NCBI GenBank assembly: GCA_944359725.1
Contig: CALVSY010000003.1
Coordinates: forward strand, 16,499 to 80,498
Length of the DNA: 64,000 nucleotides
DNA from: an uncultured Bacilli bacterium
GTDB taxonomy: Bacteria > Bacillota_I > Bacilli_A > RF39 > UBA660
Direction: 5' to 3'
Shown here in pieces: positions 16,129 to 24,687 of this stretch. Made by a program: the position numbers and the translations under genes. Within the stretch, counting starts at the first letter, position 1, and each line of letters starts with the position of its first letter. The notes below the pieces were generated by a model. It did no database searches and had not been told where the DNA came from. It saw nothing but the letters and a program-made list of their open reading frames with translations.

Positions 16129-17214
16129 ATGAAGATATTTAAAATTGCCTTAACCGGTGGACCTTGTGCTGGTAAAACAACTATGTTAAAAAAGATAACT
16201 GAACATTTGAATGAAAAAGGAATCAGTAATGTTGTTGTTCCAGAAACCGCAACTGAATTAATTGTTAATGGAGTTGTTCCTAAGGGAACAAATAAGAGTG
16301 TGAAATGGTTTCAAGACATTGTTTTAAGAACACAGGTTTTTAAAGAAGATATGTCTAAAAGCTATGTTTCTAACATGTATTATCCTGCTTCTTTTGCCGT
16401 TATGATTTGTGATAGAGGTATAATTGATGGAAAAGCCTATTTATCTAATGGCAAGGATTTTGATGACATATTAAAAAGTAATAACATGTCATACATAAAC
16501 ACATTAGATAGTTACGATTTGGTACTTGATTTAATAACACTTGCTGATTGTAATAAAGATCTTTATAATTTAGACAATGAAGCAAGAACAGAAACTAAAG
16601 AACAAGCAATAAAACTTGATAGAAAAACCTCTAATGCTTGGGCAATGCACAGAAATTTAAAAATAATAAACACTTCCGTTTGTATAGATGAAGAAGCATC
16701 ATTGATTTTTAAATACATAGATGAATTATTATCTTTTCAAAAAAAGAAGATAGAAAATTATTTGGTTGACTTAGACTTTGATGCTATAAATAATTATGAT
16801 TTTAGTACTTTGGTTTGTGACGATTATTATTTGGATATTAACAATAACGGATATGATTACGTTGTTAAAAAAAGAACTCAAGATGATGATGCTTCATACT
16901 TGTTTAGCGTATCAAAAGAAAAGCAAGGAGATGTTACCATAATAGAAGATAAGGTTATTTCTAAAGATGATTTTGATAGTTTGTTAAATAAATATAACGT
17001 AATTAAAAAACTTCATTATGATAAATTGTGTTTTGTTTATAATAGACAATTATACACTTTTAAATTAAATGGTAATGATGTTATACTAGAAGTGGAAAAA
17101 AACAAACTTAACAAATCGTTCAAAACGCCATCATGTGTTAATTCCATGCTTAAGATTTCGAGCTTAACCGCACATGGTTTGCTAACGGAATCAAAGGTGT
17201 TTGTAAAAAAATAA
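16129..17214 (+). CDS. Ttd14-like ATPase: AAA_28 P-loop domain plus CYTH-like domain
   Basis: 361 residues. N-terminal P-loop kinase-like NTPase with Walker A GGPCAGKTT (10-18) and a DRG motif (ICDRGIIDGKAYL, about 102), the AAA_28/NadR-like fold. The C-terminal 150 residues read as a CYTH-type triphosphate tunnel domain with alternating charged strands (YDYVVKKRTQDDD, TFKLNGNDVILEVEKNK). This two-domain order is that of eukaryotic Ttd14 proteins, some of which bind GTP and phospholipids; bacterial function is unknown. A LysR gene follows 11 bases later, so the pair is probably co-transcribed. Confidence 0.7.
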   Translation: MKIFKIALTGGPCAGKTTMLKKITEHLNEKGISNVVVPETATELIVNGVVPKGTNKSVKWFQDIVLRTQVFKEDMSKSYVSNMYYPASFAVMICDRGIIDGKAYLSNGKDFDDILKSNNMSYINTLDSYDLVLDLITLADCNKDLYNLDNEARTETKEQAIKLDRKTSNAWAMHRNLKIINTSVCIDEEASLIFKYIDELLSFQKKKIENYLVDLDFDAINNYDFSTLVCDDYYLDINNNGYDYVVKKRTQDDDASYLFSVSKEKQGDVTIIEDKVISKDDFDSLLNKYNVIKKLHYDKLCFVYNRQLYTFKLNGNDVILEVEKNKLNKSFKTPSCVNSMLKISSLTAHGLLTESKVFVKK

Positions 17215-17225
17215 TGGAGGAAATA

Positions 17226-18146
17226 ATGGGAATATATGATATTAATTATGATCTAAATAAGTATAAGGTTTTTTATGCCGTTGCCCAGTGTAATAGTTTT
17301 TCCAAAGCTGCGGAAATACTTCACATATCACAGCCAGCGATTAGTTATTCTATAAAAGAACTTGAAGACCAGCTTGATATAAAGTTATTCATAAGAAACA
17401 AAACCAGCATTAAGTTAACTGATGATGGCGAGAAATTAATGTATTACGTACAAAAAGCTTTAGGTAATATATTAAAGGCTGAGGAGATTTTAAAAGAAAA
17501 ACAAAAGGATGTAACAAGAGTTATTAGAATAGGAATATACTCTCATATATCACTAATTATGCTTCCTAACATAATTAAAAATTTTATCAAAATGTATCCT
17601 AACGCAAAATTTTCAGTAACATCCTCAACTAATTACGAATTAAAAGAAATGTTAAGGCATAAAGAACTAGATTTCATCGTAATACAGTATCCGGCATTTT
17701 TGATGCAAAATGATTATAAAGAAGATATTTTATGTGAAATGGAAAATTGCTTTTTCGGAACTAAAGATAATTATTTGACATATAAAAAGGATAAATCACT
17801 TAATGATATATCAGTAATTTTACCTTTTGAGGGTTATTCGGATATTGATGGTTTAGAAGAAAAATTAAAAAGAGAAAATATTTTAATTAAAAACAACGTA
17901 AGAAGCTATACTAATGAGCTTTTAAAAACATTTGTTAAAAAAGGCTTAGGTATTGGCTGGGGTCCTAAAAAAACGATAGAAAAAGAATTAAATGAAAAAG
18001 AACTATATGAAATACCAATTGATATTAAAATACCAAACACCATTTTTAGTATTATTTACGATGATAAATTTTTAACTGATGCTGCAAGGACTTTCTTAAA
18101 TTATTTTAAAGAACACGTAAATGAAGAAATAAAGATCAAAGAGTAA
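17226..18146 (+). CDS. LysR-family transcriptional regulator
   Basis: 306 residues. N-terminal winged helix-turn-helix (DLNKYKVFYAVAQCNSFSKA then AEILHISQPAISYSIKELED) and a periplasmic-binding-like effector domain from about residue 85. An in-frame ATG at 17214 overlaps the previous stop, but GGAGG at 17216-17220 places the start at 17226. LysR proteins often act on a neighbouring gene; here the only linked gene is the upstream Ttd14-like ATPase. The ligand cannot be deduced. Confidence 0.92.
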   Translation: MGIYDINYDLNKYKVFYAVAQCNSFSKAAEILHISQPAISYSIKELEDQLDIKLFIRNKTSIKLTDDGEKLMYYVQKALGNILKAEEILKEKQKDVTRVIRIGIYSHISLIMLPNIIKNFIKMYPNAKFSVTSSTNYELKEMLRHKELDFIVIQYPAFLMQNDYKEDILCEMENCFFGTKDNYLTYKKDKSLNDISVILPFEGYSDIDGLEEKLKRENILIKNNVRSYTNELLKTFVKKGLGIGWGPKKTIEKELNEKELYEIPIDIKIPNTIFSIIYDDKFLTDAARTFLNYFKEHVNEEIKIKE

Positions 18147-18165
18147 CCTTTTTAGGTTATTTTTT
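18144..18165 (+). terminator. terminator of the LysR gene
   Basis: TAACCT, loop TTTT, AGGTTA, six T; the stem begins at the LysR stop codon. Confidence 0.85.
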
Positions 18166-18177
18166 CTTTAAAAACAG

Positions 18178-18206
18178 TTGCTATTTAAATTTAAATGTAG
18201 TAAAAT
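18178..18206 (+). promoter_or_regulatory. promoter of tRNA-Val
   Basis: TTGCTA (18178-18183), 17-base spacer, TAAAAT (18201-18206). Confidence 0.7.
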
Positions 18207-18218
18207 ATTATTGCATTT

Positions 18219-18295
18219 GGATGCTTAGCTCAGTTGGTTAGAGCACTTGCCTTACAAGCAAGGGGTCATAGGTTCGAGTCCTATAGCGTCCACCA
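18219..18295 (+). tRNA. tRNA-Val (TAC)
   Basis: 77 bases: acceptor GGATGCT/AGCGTCC (one G-U), anticodon stem CTTGC/GCAAG with loop CTTACAA (TAC), T-arm GGTTCGAGTCC, encoded CCA. Confidence 0.95.
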
Positions 18296-18309
18296 TTTTA
18301 AAATAAGTG

Positions 18310-18338
18310 TTTTCAAAATATCAAAAATGTGATATACT
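18310..18338 (+). promoter_or_regulatory. promoter of tRNA-Lys
   Basis: TTTTCA (18310-18315), 17-base spacer, TATACT (18333-18338) preceded by TGA; it lies in the 58-base gap between the two tRNAs, so tRNA-Lys has its own start. Confidence 0.6.
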
Positions 18339-18353
18339 TATTAAGTACTTTGT

Positions 18354-18429
18354 GGACCGTTAGCTCAGCTGGTAGAGCAACTGACTCTTAATCAGTGGGT
18401 CTAGGGTTCGAATCCCTAACGGTCCACCA
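18354..18429 (+). tRNA. tRNA-Lys (CTT)
   Basis: 76 bases: acceptor GGACCGT/ACGGTCC, anticodon stem ACTGA/TCAGT with loop CTCTTAA (CTT), T-arm GGTTCGAATCC, encoded CCA. Confidence 0.95.
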
Positions 18430-18442
18430 TATTATATCAACT

Positions 18443-18467
18443 AACAAGTTTCATAACTTGTTTTTTT
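18443..18467 (+). terminator. tRNA-Lys terminator
   Basis: AACAAGTT, loop TCAT, AACTTGTT, then T run. Confidence 0.9.
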
Positions 18468-18490
18468 ATGTAAACAAACGTTTAACATGA

Positions 18491-18519
18491 TTGCACCTTT
18501 CTTAATAATGTGTTATTAT
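18491..18519 (+). promoter_or_regulatory. SigA-type promoter of the 18545 gene
   Basis: TTGCAC (18491-18496), 17-base spacer, TATTAT (18514-18519) with TGT before it. Confidence 0.75.
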
Positions 18520-18544
18520 TTTTATAGTAGTTGGAGGTAATTTT

Positions 18545-18862
18545 ATGGCATACATTGATTTAGTTGTATTAATAGTTTTATTAGTATTTGTAATAATATA
18601 TTCAAAAAGATTTCAAACGTATATGTTTGGTTTTGGAATGATTGATATACTATTTAGAATTCTTAATTTAATAAATGGTTTTATTCCGATTAAAGAAGTA
18701 AGAACTTTTATATCAACATATATTCCAGAATCAATTCCATCTGTAATTAATCATTACACATCTGGTGTTTTTAACACGGTTCTTATTTGGGTTTATATCG
18801 TTATAATGGCAATATTCTTATATTTTGTGGTAATGGTATTTTTAAAAAGGAAAAAGATTTAA
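18545..18862 (+). CDS. Small polytopic membrane protein, unknown
   Basis: 105 residues with two strong membrane helices (about 4-19 and 78-99) and an amphipathic middle (FGMIDILFRILNLINGFIPI). GGAGG lies 7 bases before the ATG. Own promoter and terminator. The C-terminus is basic (LKRKKI), consistent with ending in the cytoplasm. No family recognised. Confidence 0.55.
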   Translation: MAYIDLVVLIVLLVFVIIYSKRFQTYMFGFGMIDILFRILNLINGFIPIKEVRTFISTYIPESIPSVINHYTSGVFNTVLIWVYIVIMAIFLYFVVMVFLKRKKI

Positions 18863-18865
18863 TTT

Positions 18866-18898
18866 ACACTAACTTTAATTGGTTAGTGTTCTTTTTTT
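18866..18898 (+). terminator. terminator of the 18545 gene
   Basis: ACACTAAC, loop TTTAATTG, GTTAGTGT, then TCTTTTTTT. Confidence 0.9.
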
Positions 18899-18949
18899 AT
18901 TTATTTGTTATAATTAAATGGTACAACATATGATAGGAGACGTAAAAAA

Positions 18950-21112
18950 ATGAATGAAGAAATAATTAAACAGATTGCAAACGAATTAAACATAACTGAC
19001 AGTCAAGTCAAAGTAACACTCGAAATGTTAGAAGAAGGAAATACCATTCCTTTTATTGCAAGATATAGAAAAGAACGTACAAAAGGCTTAACCGAAGAAG
19101 AAATAAAGGTTATTTCTGATGCCTATTTATACCAAGTTAACCTGCTTAAAAGAAAAGAAGACGTTATAAGATTAATAGATGAAAAAGGCCTTTTAACCGA
19201 CGAGTTAAAAAACAAAATAATGTCATGTACAAAATTAGTTGAGGTAGAGGATCTTTATAGACCATATAAAGAAAAGAAAAAAACAAAAGCAACGGAAGCT
19301 ATTAAAAACGGTCTTGAACCACTTGCTAAAATGATTATGTCATGTCCTTTAAAAGGAGATGTTAGCGATTTAGCACGTAAGTTTATAAACGATAAAGTAA
19401 AAGATGTTAAAAGCGCAATAGAAGGTGCTAAATACATAATTGCGGAGTGGATTTCTGATAACGCATCCTACAGAAAATATATTAGAAATTACATGTATAA
19501 AAATGGTGTTCTAACAACCAAAAAGAAAAAAGATGCTAAGGATGATAATAAAACGTATGATATGTATTACGATTATAATGAAGCGGTATCTAAAATAAAA
19601 CCACACCGAATACTTGCGATTAACCGAGCTGAAAAAGAAGACGTAATAAATGTTAAAATTGATGTTAATACCGATAACATAATTAGTTATTTGGAAGAAA
19701 ATAATATAAAAAACAAGGATAGTTTTTGTGCAGATTACATAAAAGAGGGGGTAGAAGATGCCTTTAAAAGATTAATATATCCATCTGTTCAAAGAGAAAT
19801 AAGAAGTGATCTAACAGAAAAAGCTATGGAATCTGCCATTAATAACTTCAGTAAAAACTTAGAAGCACTTTTACTTACCCCTCCGATGAAGGAAAAAGTT
19901 GTTCTTGCTTTTGATCCTGGTTTTGTTAATGGTTGTAAACTTGCGGTAATTGATAAAACTGGTAAATATTTAGATTCTACCGTTATTAAACCTTTTGTAA
20001 AAAATATAACAGAAGAACAATTAAACAGGTGTAAGATGGAAGTTGCAGCGCTAATACAAAAGTATAACGTCGATATAATTGCAATCGGAAACGGAACGGC
20101 ATCAAGAGAGTCAGAGCGGTTTTGTGCAGAATTAATAAAGAAATATAACATACCTTGTAAATACGTAATCGTATCAGAAGCAGGGGCGTCAATTTATAGT
20201 GCTAGTAAAATAGGCGTAGAAGAATTTCCTGATTTAGCAGTTGAAAAAAGAAGTGCAGTATCAATTGGAAGAAGACTTCAAGATCCATTATCCGAACTTG
20301 TTAAAGTGCCGCCGGAAGGTATAGGAGTTGGTCTTTACCAGCACGATGTTCAAGGTAAAAAGTTGTCTGAAAGCTTGGATTTCGTTGTTTCTAAAGCCGT
20401 TAATTTAGTTGGTGTAAACGTAAACACCGCATCACCGTCACTTTTAAAATACGTATCAGGTCTTAAGAAAAACAACATTGATAAAATAATAGATTACAGA
20501 AACAAACATGGCAAAATAAATTCAAGGGATGAAATCAAAAAGGTTAAGTTATTAAGCGATAAAACCTATGAGCAAGCAATTGGCTTTTTAAGGATTACCG
20601 AAGGTGATAACATACTAGATGAAACGGCGATTCACCCAGAAAGTTATGATGTCGCGTTAAAACTTTTAGACAAGTTAGGTTTTGCTTTAAACGATGTTGG
20701 AAAAGATAAATTAATTGAAAGTCTAAATAGCGTAGATAAAGAAAAACTAATAAATGAGTTAAACACCGATAGTTATACATTAGACGACGTTATTGAATCC
20801 TTAAAAAAACCAAATAGAGACCCAAGAGATGAAATGCCTCAGCCAATATTAAAAAGTGATGTTTTATCAATCGATGATTTAAAAGTAGGTATGAAACTTC
20901 AAGGAACGGTTAGAAACGTAGTTGATTTTGGAGCGTTTATTGATATTGGCTTGCATGATGATGGACTTGTTCATATTTCTAAAATATCTAAAAACTACAT
21001 AAAGCATCCATCTGATGTGTTAAGCGTAGGTGATATTACCAATTGTTATGTTATAGATGTTAATAAAGATAAAGAAAAGGTATCATTAAGTCTTATTGAT
21101 CCAAATGAATAA
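18950..21112 (+). CDS. tex: Tex-family RNA-binding S1 protein
   Basis: 720 residues, the usual Tex size. Order: N-terminal Tex helical domain (1-190; GNTIPFIARYRKERT, VEDLYRPYKEKKKTKA), YqgF/RNase H-like domain (about 325-450; VLAFDPGFVNGCKLAVID, NGTASRESE), helix-hairpin-helix block (about 485-560; VGVNVNTASPSLLKYVSGL) and S1 domain (about 648-718; VGMKLQGTVRNVVDFGAFID). Tex proteins bind nucleic acids and affect transcription and stress survival. A TGTTATAAT promoter lies at 18906-18914. The ATG follows GGAGA by about 10 bases. Confidence 0.96.
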   Translation: MNEEIIKQIANELNITDSQVKVTLEMLEEGNTIPFIARYRKERTKGLTEEEIKVISDAYLYQVNLLKRKEDVIRLIDEKGLLTDELKNKIMSCTKLVEVEDLYRPYKEKKKTKATEAIKNGLEPLAKMIMSCPLKGDVSDLARKFINDKVKDVKSAIEGAKYIIAEWISDNASYRKYIRNYMYKNGVLTTKKKKDAKDDNKTYDMYYDYNEAVSKIKPHRILAINRAEKEDVINVKIDVNTDNIISYLEENNIKNKDSFCADYIKEGVEDAFKRLIYPSVQREIRSDLTEKAMESAINNFSKNLEALLLTPPMKEKVVLAFDPGFVNGCKLAVIDKTGKYLDSTVIKPFVKNITEEQLNRCKMEVAALIQKYNVDIIAIGNGTASRESERFCAELIKKYNIPCKYVIVSEAGASIYSASKIGVEEFPDLAVEKRSAVSIGRRLQDPLSELVKVPPEGIGVGLYQHDVQGKKLSESLDFVVSKAVNLVGVNVNTASPSLLKYVSGLKKNNIDKIIDYRNKHGKINSRDEIKKVKLLSDKTYEQAIGFLRITEGDNILDETAIHPESYDVALKLLDKLGFALNDVGKDKLIESLNSVDKEKLINELNTDSYTLDDVIESLKKPNRDPRDEMPQPILKSDVLSIDDLKVGMKLQGTVRNVVDFGAFIDIGLHDDGLVHISKISKNYIKHPSDVLSVGDITNCYVIDVNKDKEKVSLSLIDPNE

Positions 21113-21190
21113 GGCACGAAAAATGGCACCTTTTCTTTTTTTTATTGACAAAGTATAAAAATTGAGTATTATATTTTCTAATGGAGATAT

Positions 21191-22243
21191 ATGAATATGA
21201 AAAAAACACAAGCAGATATTTTAAAACAAGAAATAAATGATTTTAGAAGTATATTAACTGAAAAAATAACAAACTGTAATCAAGTGTTTCTTATTTCACA
21301 TAATATACCAGATTTTGATTCTATAGCATCACTTGGTGCTGCATCATTAATATGTAAAAAGCATAAAAAAGCTTCTTACATAATAATAAATGATGATTAT
21401 AAAGACTTATCTGAAGAAGTAATAGACATGATAGAAAAGGTAAAGGAAAAATTTATCGTAATAACACTTGATGATTATAAACAAACTAGAACTGATAATG
21501 ATTTATTAATTACCGTTGATGTTAATCAAGGATTTAGAACCGCACTAGATGGAAAATATAAATTATTTAAGGATATCATAATAATAGATCATCATAATGA
21601 AAGTGATAGTACTATTAAAACGAAAAATAAATTAATTCCTAAAACAGTGTCTAGTTGTAGTGAGATAATGTATTTTTTACTTAATCAGTATAAAATAAAG
21701 TCTTCTGATCCACGTTATTATACATTTCTTTTAGCGGGTATTTACGTTGACAATGATCAAGGAAAAAACATAAAGCTTCAAAGTACTTATGATGCTGCAA
21801 GTGGTTTATCTAAAAAAGGTGCTGATCAATCAGAGGTTGAAAGACTTTTTTCACTTGATTATGCAAGTGATAGAAGGTCGCAGAACTTACTTGATGTTGC
21901 ACTACCGGTAAATATAAATGTTATGGTTTCTGTAAGTAGTGATGTATGCTCAGAAGAAGAAATATCTAGAGCTTCAGATTATGCTTTAAACTATAAGTGT
22001 GATGCCTCAATTGTTGCAGCAAAATTAGAAGATGGAACGTTTAAAGTAAGTGCAAGAAGTAAGGGACATATTAGTGTTGCAAACATAATGAGTGCCTTAT
22101 GTGAAAATGGTGGGGGAGACATGTTTAAAGCAGCGTGTAAATATAAGTTTGTTGATGATAATATTTCTGACTTAGATAAAGCAAATATATTAAAAGAAGA
22201 AATAATAAAAGTTCTAAGTTATGGTAAACTAAATAAGAATTAA
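21191..22243 (+). CDS. DHH/DHHA1 phosphoesterase, GdpP/NrnA-like, without sensor domains
   Basis: 350 residues: DHH domain with HNIPDFDSI (H37, D41, D43), DVN (about 115) and IIIDHHNE (about 140), then DHHA1 with SARSKGHISVANIMSALCENGGGD. This is the catalytic half of GdpP (c-di-AMP phosphodiesterase) or a stand-alone DHH nuclease such as NrnA/Pde2; the membrane, PAS and GGDEF parts of GdpP are missing. The usual GGGH of DHHA1 reads GGGD (D310). The start may be 21191 or ATG 21197; GGAG is at 21183-21186. Confidence 0.85.
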   Translation: MNMKKTQADILKQEINDFRSILTEKITNCNQVFLISHNIPDFDSIASLGAASLICKKHKKASYIIINDDYKDLSEEVIDMIEKVKEKFIVITLDDYKQTRTDNDLLITVDVNQGFRTALDGKYKLFKDIIIIDHHNESDSTIKTKNKLIPKTVSSCSEIMYFLLNQYKIKSSDPRYYTFLLAGIYVDNDQGKNIKLQSTYDAASGLSKKGADQSEVERLFSLDYASDRRSQNLLDVALPVNINVMVSVSSDVCSEEEISRASDYALNYKCDASIVAAKLEDGTFKVSARSKGHISVANIMSALCENGGGDMFKAACKYKFVDDNISDLDKANILKEEIIKVLSYGKLNKN

Positions 22244-22245
22244 AT

Positions 22246-22270
22246 GAAGAATATTAAAGTTGTTCTTCTT
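22246..22270 (+). terminator. weak terminator of the DHH gene
   Basis: GAAGAA / TTCTTC with an 11-base loop, followed by TTTTG. Confidence 0.45.
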
Positions 22271-22280
22271 TTGTTTAACT

Positions 22281-22316
22281 TAGTACTTGACAATGCATAG
22301 TACTTGGTGATATTAT
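22281..22316 (+). promoter_or_regulatory. promoter and candidate PadR operator
   Basis: TTGACA (22287-22292), 18-base spacer, TATTAT (22311-22316) preceded by TGA. TAGTACTTG occurs twice, at 22281-22289 and 22298-22306; each holds the palindrome AGTACT, giving two sites 17 bases apart that cover the -35 and spacer. PadR repressors commonly bind such dyads at their own promoter. Confidence 0.7.
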
Positions 22317-22336
22317 TAAAGCGTGAGGTGATTATT

Positions 22337-22660
22337 ATTAATACCCAGTTTAAAAAGGGAGTATTAGAACTCCTTGTAATGTTAATTGTAGAAAGGAAAG
22401 ATAAGTATGGATATGAATTAGTTGAAGAGGTATCTAAAATAGTTGACGTAAACGAAGGAACTATATATCCGATACTAAAAAGATTAACTAATGAACATTA
22501 TTTTGAAACTTACTTAAAAGAATCAACTGAGGGGCCACCGAGAAAGTATTATCATTTAACGGTTCTTGGAAAAGAAAGAACAGATGAACTTTTAAAAGAG
22601 TGGACTAAGTTTAATGAAAGTGTAAACAAATTCATAAAGGAGAGTGGAGAAGTTGAGTAA
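22337..22660 (+). CDS. PadR-family transcriptional repressor, probable ATT start
   Basis: Winged-helix repressor of about 108 residues beginning (M)NTQFKKGVLELLVMLIVERK, then DKYGYELVEEV, the recognition region NEGTIYPILKRL and GPPRKYYHLT, all classical PadR signatures. No ATG/GTG/TTG fits: GTG 22328 lies inside the Shine-Dalgarno and TTG 22304/GTG 22307 precede the expected transcript start (about 22323). GAGGTGAT (22325-22332) is correctly spaced for ATT at 22337, where family homologs begin. It overlaps the DUF1700 gene, the usual PadR-DUF1700 pair; autoregulation is likely. Confidence 0.85.
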   Translation: MNTQFKKGVLELLVMLIVERKDKYGYELVEEVSKIVDVNEGTIYPILKRLTNEHYFETYLKESTEGPPRKYYHLTVLGKERTDELLKEWTKFNESVNKFIKESGEVE

Positions 22661-24119
22661 AAAAGTCTTTTTACAGAAGTTAAGAGATAGACTTAAGATA
22701 TTAAATCAAGATGAAATAGAAGATATCATAGAAGAGTATGAAGGTCATATTAATGAAAAAGTAGCATCAGGAAAAACCGAGGAAGAGGCAATAAAGGATT
22801 TCGGAGATTTTGATGAACTTGTAAAAGAAATATTATCAGCTTATAAAATAAACGAAGATTATGAAAGTAAGTTAAAAGAAAAAAATGTTATCCAGGATTT
22901 TATTGAAAGCTGCATACAATTTTTTAAAGATTTAATAAAAAACATCTCAAAAAGATCAAAGGAAGATATCATAAAATTCATATTTGAATTTTTAGTACTT
23001 ATAATATTTATTGCAATCCTAAGATTACCTGTTATGTTTGTAGAGGAGTTAGGGTGCTGGATATTTGAAAGGTTTATGTCGCCTTTTGGAGATGTATTAT
23101 CATTTATATGGAAATACATGATAGAAATAATTTATTTCGTGCTTTCTATAGTAGGAATTATAAGCTTTGTTAAGAAAAGATATTTAGAAGGTGAAAGTGT
23201 GGAAGAAAATACTGTAAAAAATAATGAAGATAAAAAAAACGTTAAAAGAGAAGAAAGAGTAAAAGAAGTAAAAAAGCCAAAGGAAAAAACTAAAAAAGAA
23301 TCAAGTGGTACTTTTTCAAAGATAGTAGTTAGTATAATTAAAGTATTTTTAATATTTGTTTTATTACCAGCTATATTTAGTTTTGTAGGGGCACTTATTT
23401 GCATTGTAATTGGTATTATCCTTTTATTTAGTGGACTTCCTTATTTCGGAATATTCCTATGCTGCTTAACCTACGCGATTTTAAATTATATATTTATAGA
23501 TTTGTGCATTAGGTTTATATTTAATAAAAAGTTAAATGGAAAAGTGTTATTAACCAGCGTAGGGTTAACTGTTATATTATTTGTAATAGGTGTTGGTCTT
23601 TCGTTTAACGAAGTGGTAAACACAACGTTCGTTGATGGGGTTCCAAGTAAGTACAAAGAAATTACTAAAGAAAAAACGCAAAGATACACAGATGATACTA
23701 ATCTTACGTGCAACAATTTATATCACACCAGATGTCATTATGAAATTGATGAGAACCAAGGCGATAACATAACGGCGACGGTTACGTACTATGATTATGA
23801 AAACAGAAACTTTGATATAACTGATGATTTAAAATACGTAAGAAAGGAAAATAAGGTATATTCTTTAAAAGATGCGTATTCTACATTTGTAAATGATTTA
23901 AAAGAAAGAAAGATTTATAATTACGCAGAATTATATCAAGTAGATGTTACCATAAAGGTAAGTAGTGCAACTAAAGAAAAATTAATTCAAAGAAGAAACG
24001 CACTATTCTGCGAGGGAAAAGAAAATTGTTATTGCACCGATGATGGTTGTTATTACGATGATGATTATGATGAGGAAACAAATTATTTTGAAGAGTTTGA
24101 TTATTATGAAAAGTTTTAA
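22653..24119 (+). CDS. DUF1700/HAAS-domain membrane protein
   Basis: About 488 residues from TTG 22653 (AAGGAG at 22637-22642); an in-frame GTG at 22644 is too close to it. Residues 1-65 are the HAAS/DUF1700 helical domain (FLQKLRDRLKILNQDEIEDI, GKTEEEAIKDFGD), which in this family pairs with PadR. Then come hydrophobic segments around 110-175, a Lys/Glu linker, a second membrane bundle (about 225-320) and an extracytoplasmic C-terminus with several Cys and many acidic residues (TDDGCYYDDDYDEE). It overlaps padR by 8 bases, suggesting coupling. PadR-DUF1700 pairs are linked to envelope stress; the C-terminal part is not recognised. Confidence 0.75.
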   Translation: MSKKVFLQKLRDRLKILNQDEIEDIIEEYEGHINEKVASGKTEEEAIKDFGDFDELVKEILSAYKINEDYESKLKEKNVIQDFIESCIQFFKDLIKNISKRSKEDIIKFIFEFLVLIIFIAILRLPVMFVEELGCWIFERFMSPFGDVLSFIWKYMIEIIYFVLSIVGIISFVKKRYLEGESVEENTVKNNEDKKNVKREERVKEVKKPKEKTKKESSGTFSKIVVSIIKVFLIFVLLPAIFSFVGALICIVIGIILLFSGLPYFGIFLCCLTYAILNYIFIDLCIRFIFNKKLNGKVLLTSVGLTVILFVIGVGLSFNEVVNTTFVDGVPSKYKEITKEKTQRYTDDTNLTCNNLYHTRCHYEIDENQGDNITATVTYYDYENRNFDITDDLKYVRKENKVYSLKDAYSTFVNDLKERKIYNYAELYQVDVTIKVSSATKEKLIQRRNALFCEGKENCYCTDDGCYYDDDYDEETNYFEEFDYYEKF

Positions 24120-24120
24120 A

Positions 24121-24146
24121 GGTTAGAAGATGCTTCTAATCTTTTT
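24121..24146 (+). terminator. terminator of the PadR-DUF1700 operon
   Basis: GGTTAGAAG, loop ATG, CTTCTAATC (one G-U), five T. Confidence 0.85.
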
Positions 24147-24189
24147 GTTTTCATGATATAATTAACATAGTAAAGAAAGGAAATGATTT

Positions 24190-24687
24190 ATGAAAAACGA
24201 CGTAGTACAAGCAATAATAGAAATACCATACAGATCAAGAAATAAGTATGAGGTAGATCATGAAACAAAAAAAATAAAATTAGATAGGGTATTATATTCA
24301 GCGATGGCGTATCCAGCGGAGTATGGATTTTTAGAAGATACATTAGCACTTGATGGGGATCCTTTGGATATTTTAGTAATCGGAACAGAACCTACTTATC
24401 CAGGATGCATTGTTCCAGCAAGAGTAGTTGGGTATTTAGAGGCAATCGATAACGGAAATGAAGATTATAAGTTAATATCAGTTGTTGACGTTGATCCAAG
24501 GTATCATGGCGTAAAAGAATTAAGTGATTTATCGCCATTTATATTAGATGAAATAAAAAACTTTTTTGAAAACTATAAGACTTTACAAAAAATAGAGGTT
24601 AAAGTAGGTAGTTATCATGATAAGAAAGATGCATTAGAATTAATTGAAAAATGTAAAGAAAGATATAAGAGGCATAATCATGAATAA
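24190..24687 (+). CDS. ppa: Inorganic pyrophosphatase, family I
   Basis: Hydrolyses pyrophosphate to two phosphates, pulling biosynthetic reactions forward. 165 residues with the family I active-site series: IEIPYRSRNKYEVD (substrate Lys/Arg/Glu), MAYPAEYGFLEDTLALDGDPLDILV (three metal-binding Asp) and VVDVDPRY. Its last 8 bases overlap the next gene. Family I is less common than family II in low-GC Gram-positives but clearly identified here. A TGATATAAT extended -10 lies at 24154-24162. Confidence 0.97.
   Translation: MKNDVVQAIIEIPYRSRNKYEVDHETKKIKLDRVLYSAMAYPAEYGFLEDTLALDGDPLDILVIGTEPTYPGCIVPARVVGYLEAIDNGNEDYKLISVVDVDPRYHGVKELSDLSPFILDEIKNFFENYKTLQKIEVKVGSYHDKKDALELIEKCKERYKRHNHE

Noticed and set aside
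21100..21145. Terminator after tex
   Set aside because: GGCAC is repeated directly around a T tract, but no stable inverted pairing was found.
22304..22336. TTG/GTG starts for the PadR gene
   Set aside because: They lie upstream of the predicted transcript start and would add residues not present in the family.
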